A stretch of 10,872 nt of DNA from Spirochaetaceae bacterium (GTDB lineage: Bacteria; Spirochaetota; Spirochaetia; Treponematales; Breznakiellaceae): contig JAISDG010000168.1 in assembly GCA_031265015.1 (NCBI GenBank), forward strand, positions 1 to 10,872, given 5' to 3'. This document shows positions 1 to 5,652 of this stretch, piece after piece (the first letter of the stretch is position 1; each line of letters begins with the position of its first letter). Below the pieces are notes generated by a model. The model was not told the origin of the DNA. It worked only from the letters and a program-made list of their open reading frames with translations, and made no database searches. Position numbers and translations under genes: made by a program.

Positions 1-306
1 GTCTCCCATTACAAAGATGAGTACATTGAGGATACTAACGGCTTAACTGCGGAATTCCCCCAGGACATGGATGACTTTACGGAATTCCTGGAATTCTTCA
101 ACCAGCTTGCCGGAGAAACAGAAGGCTCCATGAAAAAGATAGATATGCGGTGGTATGGCGAACATAAAAACATTTTATGGAACCAGGTTAAGACCGAATT
201 TGGGAATATTTTAACCGGACAAAAACGTTTCGATCCGCCCTTCATCGTCAGCCTCAGGGTGTTCCTGGACTTTTACAACGAGGAGTATCTGTATGACAAA
301 AAATAA
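1..306 (+). CDS. C-terminal fragment of an unrecognised protein
   Basis: The frame is open from the first base of the window and stops with TAA at 304-306, so this is the last 101 residues of a gene that begins further left. The visible part is acidic and aromatic-rich, with a likely helix near FTEFLEFFNQLAG, a basic-aromatic stretch around MRWYGEHKN, and a hydrophobic helix FIVSLRVFLDFYNEEYLYDKK at the extreme end. There is no membrane segment and no motif I can assign to a family. Its last 14 bases overlap the start of the next gene, whose ribosome binding site AGGAG (281-285) lies inside this gene, so the two are almost certainly co-transcribed and translationally coupled. It is therefore probably a component of the same system as the two coiled-coil proteins downstream. 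An internal ATG at 67 exists, but the open frame upstream of it argues for a truncated longer gene. Confidence 0.7.
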   Translation, partial: VSHYKDEYIEDTNGLTAEFPQDMDDFTEFLEFFNQLAGETEGSMKKIDMRWYGEHKNILWNQVKTEFGNILTGQKRFDPPFIVSLRVFLDFYNEEYLYDKK

Positions 307-1834
307 CCTAAAAATTATAGTCATTGTGGCGGTTGTTATTGTTATCGCTGTGGGCGGCTTTTTGGGCTATCAGATTTTATCTCCCAAAACTTCCGACAAT
401 GGCGGAGACGCCGCCGAGGCATCCGTAAATGGGGGGGGAAACACTGATGACGGACAATGGTTGAATCTTGCAATCAAGGAGATTGAAGGATATTTCAGGG
501 AAGGTACTAAGCCAGATGATTTTAACAGTGAAAACAACGAGGAGATAACAAAGATTAGAAATGCCGGGATTGAGCGGCTGCAAAAGTCTGGCTCAAACCA
601 AATCGAAATCGACAAAATAAAGCAAAGCATAAAAGATAACATCGACGCGATTAAGACGAAAGAAGAAATTCTTACTGAAAAAAAGAATGCCGCGATTGAC
701 GAATTGAAAAACTTTGATTCAGACGCTGAAAACAATTTTACTCCAGAACAGAAGGCAGAAAGGGACAGAATAAGAAATGAGTACGAGAACAAAATCAATG
801 ATTATACGGACCCGGAAAGCATAGATGCAGAACTCGAAAAGGCGAAAGCGGAAATTCTTGATAAAAAAAAGACTGCCGCGATTGACAAATTGAAAAACTT
901 TGGTTTAGACTCTGAAAATAATTTTACTCCAAAACAGAAAAAAGAATGGGAAAGAATAAAAAAAGAGTACGAGAGCAAAATCAATAATTGCGCGGATCCA
1001 GAAAGCATAGACACAGAACTCGAGAATGCGAAAACAGCAATCAAGGAGATACCAACTGCGTTTGAACGCATAGATAGGAACTTCGAAAAAATAGAAGAAA
1101 TCGGCAAGCAAATTGGTGAAATCAATGCAAAACTGGAAACAGAAAAGGACGCTTTGAGCTTTTGGGACAAATATCTGGTGGTCTTTATCTGGCTGTTGCT
1201 TGCTTTGGTTTATATCGTAACTATCGTAACTATAATTCTTGTTTTGCGTCTTTATAAACAAAAAAAGAGGGAATTCGAAGAATACAAGAACGATATTAAT
1301 AAACAATTCGACCGGTTCGCCGAAACTAGCGCGAAAAGCCGGGATGAGTATTCTCAAATTAAGCGGAAAATCGATACGGTTTCTGAAAAAACATGGAACC
1401 TGGAAGATAAGTTAAATGAAAAAGAACATTATACCCCATCGTTTTTCTCTGGTCCAAAAACCGTACCCGAACCGTCCAATACGGCAGTTGAACTGCCGCC
1501 GCTCGCCGAGTTCAATCTTTGGGCGAAAGACCCCTATGCAAAATCACTGCCCAGGAGTTTTTATTATGTCAAGGAAACTCCGAAAATACGGGAAGAACAG
1601 GAATTTACCGAAACAAGTTTTGAGGCTAAATGGATTTGTAATAGAAGGGGCGAAGAAAAATATATTTTGCCCAATCCCCGGCTCTTTGACCTTTTGACCG
1701 ATATAAGCAATTTCTATAAAATGGATGCGAATAGATTGCAGGCAAAGGGGCAAAACAAAATCAACGTAACCGTCCCGTGTAGAATGACTGATAAAGGCTG
1801 GATAACGTATCCGGGGGAACTGGAAATCCTTTAA
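293..1834 (+). CDS. Two-pass membrane coiled-coil protein with repeats and a shared C-terminal domain
   Basis: This 513-residue protein has no family I recognise. Residues 8-28 form a first membrane helix after a short basic N-terminus. Residues 31-290 are charged and largely helical, and should lie outside the cytoplasmic membrane. Residues 294-320 form a second membrane helix followed by YKQKKRE, which by the positive-inside rule puts the C-terminal part in the cytoplasm. The outer loop contains two 62-residue tandem repeats, 127-188 and 189-250, with about 41 identical positions. Residues 322-378 look coiled-coil, 380-403 are a Pro/Ser linker, and 406-513 form a compact domain containing LPNPRLFD, NFYKMD, KGW and YPGELEIL. 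The next gene ends in the same domain. The ATG is preceded by AGGAG (281-285) at 7 nt. The gene is AT-rich compared with everything right of 2640. It could be a membrane anchor, a sensor, or a receptor whose cytoplasmic domain competes with the soluble paralogue; these roles are inference. Confidence 0.85.
   Translation: MTKNNLKIIVIVAVVIVIAVGGFLGYQILSPKTSDNGGDAAEASVNGGGNTDDGQWLNLAIKEIEGYFREGTKPDDFNSENNEEITKIRNAGIERLQKSGSNQIEIDKIKQSIKDNIDAIKTKEEILTEKKNAAIDELKNFDSDAENNFTPEQKAERDRIRNEYENKINDYTDPESIDAELEKAKAEILDKKKTAAIDKLKNFGLDSENNFTPKQKKEWERIKKEYESKINNCADPESIDTELENAKTAIKEIPTAFERIDRNFEKIEEIGKQIGEINAKLETEKDALSFWDKYLVVFIWLLLALVYIVTIVTIILVLRLYKQKKREFEEYKNDINKQFDRFAETSAKSRDEYSQIKRKIDTVSEKTWNLEDKLNEKEHYTPSFFSGPKTVPEPSNTAVELPPLAEFNLWAKDPYAKSLPRSFYYVKETPKIREEQEFTETSFEAKWICNRRGEEKYILPNPRLFDLLTDISNFYKMDANRLQAKGQNKINVTVPCRMTDKGWITYPGELEIL
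671..1042 (+). repeat. Two tandem 186-bp repeats coding 62-residue helical modules
   Basis: Codons 127-188 and 189-250 of the membrane coiled-coil gene are consecutive copies of one module, 671-856 and 857-1042, aligning without gaps at about 41 of 62 residues. Each copy carries KKxAAIDxLKNF, then ENNFTPxQK, then DPESIDxELExAK. This pattern of three helices with a TP turn loosely recalls the GA/FIVAR-type three-helix modules of Gram-positive surface proteins, but the resemblance is by eye only. Residues 65-126 may be a much decayed third copy, because SENN and an IDxIKQSIKDNIDAI segment fall at matching places. Confidence 0.85.
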
Positions 1835-1856
1835 AGGCAAAGACCGGGAGGGCTTT

Positions 1857-2591
1857 GTGACAGACAATCAAGACACTCTGAATATGTGCGATATGCTTCA
1901 ACGGGTGCAGAATTATTTTAAAGAATATCAAAGAAAACAAGAAGATATTGTAAACCGAACGCAAAAGCAGTACAGTGATTTGGTTCAAGCGTATAATGAA
2001 CTGAAAAATAATTTTATCAAAATGCAGCAAGAAAATACAAATTTGCAGACGTTTTACAAGAAGGCGCAGATAACGTTTAAACATCATCAAATTGAAATTA
2101 AAAAATTAAAGGACGATAATGATGATCTGGAAAGACAGATTAAAGAGCTTAAAGACAGAAATCTGGTTTTGGAACAACAAAAAACGCAAAGCAGTTTGCC
2201 GTCGGCAAAACCCCAATCCCTTTCCGTTCCGGTATCGGATTCTGTTGATACAAACATTCTTAATAATTTTAACAGATGGGGCAGAAATCCCGTAAACGCG
2301 GTGCTGCCGCCGGACTTTAAATACATCAAGGGCGAAATGAAAAGCCGCTGTGAGCAGCCGCTTGATATTTCAGATGAAGTGGAAAACTGGCTTATCAATA
2401 CCGCCGGAACCAAAAGGTATCTTTTCCCCAATCCGCGGTTGTTTGACGAACTGACCAATATTGACGGTTTTTATAAAATGGATAAAAATCGCCTAAAAGA
2501 AAAAGGCAAAAACAAAATACAAATCATAAAGCCCTGTGAAATTTCCGGCAAGGGCTGGGTTAGCTATCCCGGAGAACTGGAATTGTTGTGA
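1857..2591 (+). CDS. Soluble coiled-coil protein with the same C-terminal domain
   Basis: This 244-residue protein starts with GTG at 1857, preceded by GGGAGG (1846-1851) at a good distance and 22 bp after the previous stop. It has no signal peptide or membrane helix. Residues about 12-109 are a long, polar, Gln/Lys/Glu-rich coiled coil, 110-133 are a Ser/Pro linker, and 137-244 are the C-terminal domain. That domain aligns without gaps to residues 406-513 of the preceding membrane protein, with roughly 52 of 108 identities. Both keep the Trp near its start, a central Trp, PNPRLFD, FYKMD, NRL, NKI, PC, KGW and YPGELE. A coiled coil followed by a small, probably beta-rich domain recalls GrpE in layout, but I see no GrpE sequence signature. 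It is likely the cytoplasmic partner or decoy of the membrane paralogue, perhaps joined through the coiled coils. Function unknown. Confidence 0.85.
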   Translation: MTDNQDTLNMCDMLQRVQNYFKEYQRKQEDIVNRTQKQYSDLVQAYNELKNNFIKMQQENTNLQTFYKKAQITFKHHQIEIKKLKDDNDDLERQIKELKDRNLVLEQQKTQSSLPSAKPQSLSVPVSDSVDTNILNNFNRWGRNPVNAVLPPDFKYIKGEMKSRCEQPLDISDEVENWLINTAGTKRYLFPNPRLFDELTNIDGFYKMDKNRLKEKGKNKIQIIKPCEISGKGWVSYPGELELL

Positions 2592-2618
2592 ACAAAAGTA
2601 GTTGATTTGTAAAATTCA

Positions 2619-2639
2619 GGAAACAGGTTACAAGTTCCC
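2619..2639. terminator. Weak imperfect hairpin between convergent genes
   Basis: GGAAAC (2619-2624) and GTTCCC (2634-2639) can pair with one mismatch. On the minus strand the stem is followed by a short T-rich stretch (TGAATTTT), so it could end the glycoside hydrolase operon. The stem is short and imperfect. The remaining bases of 2592-2644 show nothing else convincing. Confidence 0.25.
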
Positions 2640-2644
2640 CGACC

Positions 2645-3952
2645 CTACCAGCCGCTTATCCGCGCCGTTCCTTCCCCCTCCCAGGTGATGAACACCGGAT
2701 CCCGGCCTATGTTCAGGGTTGTTTCCCCGGACAGGGGAACGGCTTCTCCGCCGGAAATATCCCGGCGGAAAAGCTCCGCGCCCCCGGAAACGGCAAGGCC
2801 CAGGGGTTTTTCTCCGGGGGCATTGTTCCACAAAAGGAGGACGTTCGTTCCGCCGGGCCGCTTAAAGAACAGGCTGGTGATTTCGCCGGCGTTTTCCCGG
2901 ACCGGCAGATCCGGCCGGTATTCCGCGCCCGAAAGGTATCCGGCGGTAAGCATAAAGGCTTCCGCTCCGGGCTTTAAACTTTTATCCGGGTAGACCAGGC
3001 CGAAAAAGTGGGAGGGGTTCCAGCGGTCCGGCGCTTCGCCCCGGTTGTATTCGTCCATAAGTTCGTACCAGACGGCGCTCCGCACGCCCCGGGCCGCCAG
3101 GCCGCTGAGGGTTTTGACGATGTACTCGGGATACCGGTCCAGTTTGTTAAAGGAAAAGTAAATCCCGCCGGTGGCGTAGCCTACTTCGGTAACCCAGACG
3201 GGCTTGTCGCAGCTAAACTCCGCCATGATCTTTCGCAGCTTGTCTACCTGTTTTATCGTGCGGAGGGCGTTCGACGAATAGGGATGAAAGGAAATGCCGT
3301 CGGCATATTCAAACGCGCCGGCCTTAAACATGCCCCGGAGAAAATTCCGGTCGGCCCGGAAGGTGGAGCCCGCCAGGACGGTAACATCCGGGGCCGTTTC
3401 TTTTATCCGTTTCGCGGCGGCCGCGGAAAGGGCGTAAAAATGTTTATCCGATCCGTCCCAGAAAAAAAAGTTCGGTTCGTTCCAGATTTCAAAGGCGTCT
3501 ACCCTGCCCCGGTAGCGGGTAACCATCCGCTCCACATATTTTAAAAAGTAGGGGATTTCCCGTTCCGAGAGGTCCCGGTGTTCCCTGTGGTCTTTGTACA
3601 GCCACTTGTTATCAAACCCCAGGATAAGGATGATTTTTTTCCCCGCGGCCTTTGCCTTTTCCACATAAGCGTCCCAGCGGGTAAAATCCCAGACCCCCTC
3701 TTCGCTTTCTACGCTGTCCCACCACGCGGTAGTTCTGATCCACACCGCTCCGAAATCATCAAGCAGTTCAAAGTCTTCCTTGTTTAAAGGCGACCGGTCC
3801 GGGGAAATGCCGAAAAAATCTTCCGGCACCGTACAGGAAACGGGGGCGGAAAAAGAAGTGGACGCGCAGGAAAGGAACCCCGCCGCCAGGAGAACCAGGA
3901 GAACCGGAAGGCCCGAAAGGCCCGGAAGGCCCGCGCCCGGCAGCCGCTTCAT
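2645..3952 (-). CDS. Clan GH-A glycoside hydrolase lipoprotein (GH39/GH5-like)
   Basis: This 435-residue protein looks like an exported glycosidase with a TIM barrel. Residues 15-28 are a hydrophobic signal ending in FLSC, so Cys29 is the likely lipidated residue. The barrel starts near FFGISPDRSP (46-55). Two catalytic glutamates sit where clan GH-A enzymes have them: Glu159 in IWNEPN (acid/base) and Glu256 in VWVTEVGYAT (nucleophile). His223 in SFHPY is also typical of the clan. Residues from about 345 on form a small beta-rich tail, common in GH39-type enzymes. The substrate cannot be read from the sequence; polysaccharide-processing relatives such as PslG suggest beta-linked sugars or cell-surface glycans. 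The start overlaps the upstream stop (TAATG) with AGAGG about 10 nt ahead, so it is coupled to the phosphatase-fold lipoprotein. Family confidence is high at the clan level and low for the exact GH number. Confidence 0.85.
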   Translation of the reverse strand: MKRLPGAGLPGLSGLPVLLVLLAAGFLSCASTSFSAPVSCTVPEDFFGISPDRSPLNKEDFELLDDFGAVWIRTTAWWDSVESEEGVWDFTRWDAYVEKAKAAGKKIILILGFDNKWLYKDHREHRDLSEREIPYFLKYVERMVTRYRGRVDAFEIWNEPNFFFWDGSDKHFYALSAAAAKRIKETAPDVTVLAGSTFRADRNFLRGMFKAGAFEYADGISFHPYSSNALRTIKQVDKLRKIMAEFSCDKPVWVTEVGYATGGIYFSFNKLDRYPEYIVKTLSGLAARGVRSAVWYELMDEYNRGEAPDRWNPSHFFGLVYPDKSLKPGAEAFMLTAGYLSGAEYRPDLPVRENAGEITSLFFKRPGGTNVLLLWNNAPGEKPLGLAVSGGAELFRRDISGGEAVPLSGETTLNIGRDPVFITWEGEGTARISGW

Positions 3953-4893
3953 TACTCAAACACCTCTGTCAATGCCTTTCCGGTCCAGGCCGGGGGAACG
4001 GCAAGCTGAAAGATCTCCGCAATCGTGGGGGCAATGTCACAGATCGTGACAGGACCGGGAATAACAAATCCCTTTTTGATGTTCTTTCCAAAGATGACGA
4101 GGGGGATCTGCCGCTGGGAGGGAGTATTAAAGCCGTGGCCCCACAGAAAGCCGCCGTGATCCGCGGTAAAGATAAAAACCGTGTCCTCGTAATACCCGCC
4201 GTCCCTGACCGCCTGCTCAAACAGGGCGGCATAGGAGTCCAGTTCTTTCAGCTTTTCGTAGTACGCCGGGGAGCCGTGCCGTTTGCTGTGGCCCGTATGA
4301 TCGGGCTCGTCAAAAATAATCACCGCCAGATTGGGCCTGGCTTCCCGCAGGTACTCCGCAATCCGCGCCACCGCGGTTTTGTCCGCCGCCAGGTCCGGGA
4401 TATGCTCCGCCAGCCCGGCGGCTCCGGGGGGGCAAAAATGCCCCATCCTGCTCCATTCATAAAAGAACGCCGTGGAAAGTTCCGGCCGCTCGCCGGCGGC
4501 CATGGCAAAAAGGCCGGGGAAAAAACCGTACTTGTCCCTGAGGGCGGATTCAAAAAAAGGCCCCTCCTCCCGGTAACCGTGTACTTCCGGGGGGGCGCCG
4601 AAAAACAGGGCCGACCAGTTGGGCCAGCTGTTGGTGGGCAGGACGCTTTGGGCCTTGAGGGTGGAAGCCCCCCCGGCGATCATCCTCTTGACCGTGGGCA
4701 TATCCGCCCTGGGCAGGCTGTAGGCCCCCCAGCCGTCAAAACCGATGAGTACCACATGCCGGGCAGCCGCTTCTTCCGAAGGGACCGGCACGGGGTATTC
4801 GTACAGGGTGATATGTTCCGGCTTTTCCCCTACGGCCTTGCTGCTGGTACAGGCGGCGAGGAACAGGATGAATATGACGGCGCTTTTTTTCAT
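3952..4893 (-). CDS. Alkaline-phosphatase-fold lipoprotein (NPP/PglZ-like phosphodiesterase or phosphatase)
   Basis: This 313-residue exported metalloenzyme has a short signal ending in FLAAC, giving lipidated Cys15. It carries the metal-site motifs of the alkaline phosphatase superfamily in order: Asp53 in LIGFDGWG, a nucleophile candidate Ser89 in LPTNSWPNW (the position of Thr in nucleotide pyrophosphatase/phosphodiesterases), Asp198 and His202 in DEPDHTGH, Asp245-His246 in FTADHGG, and His253 in WGHG. The set is complete, so it should bind two metals and cleave a phosphate ester or diester outside the cytoplasm. The use of Ser instead of Thr at the nucleophile is worth noting. Its ATG overlaps the rlmE stop (ATGA), and its own stop overlaps the glycoside hydrolase start, so the three genes form one unit. 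The two lipoproteins plausibly act on the same surface polymer, such as a phosphorylated glycan; that is inference. Confidence 0.85.
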   Translation of the reverse strand: MKKSAVIFILFLAACTSSKAVGEKPEHITLYEYPVPVPSEEAAARHVVLIGFDGWGAYSLPRADMPTVKRMIAGGASTLKAQSVLPTNSWPNWSALFFGAPPEVHGYREEGPFFESALRDKYGFFPGLFAMAAGERPELSTAFFYEWSRMGHFCPPGAAGLAEHIPDLAADKTAVARIAEYLREARPNLAVIIFDEPDHTGHSKRHGSPAYYEKLKELDSYAALFEQAVRDGGYYEDTVFIFTADHGGFLWGHGFNTPSQRQIPLVIFGKNIKKGFVIPGPVTICDIAPTIAEIFQLAVPPAWTGKALTEVFE

Positions 4894-5624
4894 CGGCTAT
4901 GAGTGTAACCCTTTTTCCCAAGGCCGATATAGTAGGTCTCGAAGGAACCGCTGCGGCAGGCGGCGGGTTTGAAGCTTTTTACGGTGGTAAAGCTTTCCCG
5001 CAGGCGGCCAAGGAACGCCGCCGTATCCCCCTGGAACACCTTGACCGCGAAGTTCCCGCCGGGGGCCAGGCATTGTTCCGCGCAGCCCAGGGCTTCTTCC
5101 GCCAGGGCCAGGGAACGCGGGGTGTCTACAGAGCGGTTTCCCGTAGTCGCCGGCGCGGCATCGCTGACTACCGCCGTATAGGGCCCCCGGCGGACCAGTT
5201 CTTCCCTGACCGGATTCGCGGTAAAATCACCCTGGACAAAAAAGAAGTCCCGCCGGTCAAAAAGGCCCCGGTCATGCCGGCGGGGAAGGGGGAGCAGATC
5301 CGCCGCGGCCAGAAAAAATTCCTCCGGGAGCCCCGCCGCCGGGTCTGCCGCCGGATCTATTGCCCCCTTCGCCGGATGTTCCGCCTGGTTTCCCGGGCCC
5401 CGGGAGCCGTAACGGCGGAGGATATAGAGGCTCCAGCTGCCCGGCGCGGCTCCCAGATCCAGCGCCCGCAGCCCGCCGGTTCCGCCTCCGCCGGATTTAC
5501 CGCGGGAGGATATAAAAAAAGCGAATTTTTTGTCGATTTCCTGTAATTTATAGACCGATCGGGCGGGATACCCCTCCTTTTGGGCTTTCAGGGACCAAAA
5601 ATCAGGTTTTTTATAGGATGACAT
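4890..5624 (-). CDS. rlmE: RlmE/FtsJ-family 23S rRNA 2'-O-methyltransferase with a loop insertion
   Basis: This SAM-dependent enzyme methylates a ribose 2'-OH, in bacteria U2552 of 23S rRNA. Numbered from the ATG at 5624 (244 residues), the K-D-K-E catalytic set is present: Lys26 in ARSVYKLQEID, Asp155 in VVSDAAPATTG, Lys195 in FAVKVFQG and Glu229 in SFETYYIG. The SAM-binding motif is LDLGAAPGSWS (55-65), with a second SAM contact likely at ADLLPLP. It is longer than the usual 200-210 residues because of a Gly-rich stretch (about 40-51) and an insert of about 30 residues rich in Ala, Pro and Gly (about 74-103) in the loop after the first SAM motif. I chose the ATG because GGAG lies just upstream and the family sequence begins there; a TTG at 5645 would add seven residues. 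It is the first gene of the minus-strand operon. Confidence 0.88.
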   Translation of the reverse strand: MSSYKKPDFWSLKAQKEGYPARSVYKLQEIDKKFAFFISSRGKSGGGGTGGLRALDLGAAPGSWSLYILRRYGSRGPGNQAEHPAKGAIDPAADPAAGLPEEFFLAAADLLPLPRRHDRGLFDRRDFFFVQGDFTANPVREELVRRGPYTAVVSDAAPATTGNRSVDTPRSLALAEEALGCAEQCLAPGGNFAVKVFQGDTAAFLGRLRESFTTVKSFKPAACRSGSFETYYIGLGKKGYTHSR

Positions 5625-5646
5625 ATCACTCCGGCTGGGATACAAT
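5618..5646 (+). promoter_or_regulatory. Candidate sigma-70-type promoter of the polyprenyl synthase gene
   Basis: ATGACA (5618-5623) and TACAAT (5641-5646) each differ from consensus at one base and are 17 bp apart. Transcription would begin near 5653, at or next to the annotated ATG, so the message would be leaderless or would use the in-frame ATG at 5668. The -35 element overlaps the rlmE start codon on the other strand. Confidence 0.45.
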
Positions 5647-5652
5647 AACAGG

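Noticed and set aside
1857..2591. GrpE nucleotide exchange factor
   Set aside because: Only the general layout (coiled coil then small domain) fits; no GrpE signature is visible, and no dnaK or dnaJ is nearby.
4135..4902. 255-residue plus-strand open frame
   Set aside because: It lies opposite the phosphatase-fold gene, whose metal motifs are complete; the antisense frame has no recognisable domain and is a by-product of high GC.
4899..5546. 215-residue plus-strand open frame
   Set aside because: It is antisense to rlmE, which has the full K-D-K-E set and SAM motif.
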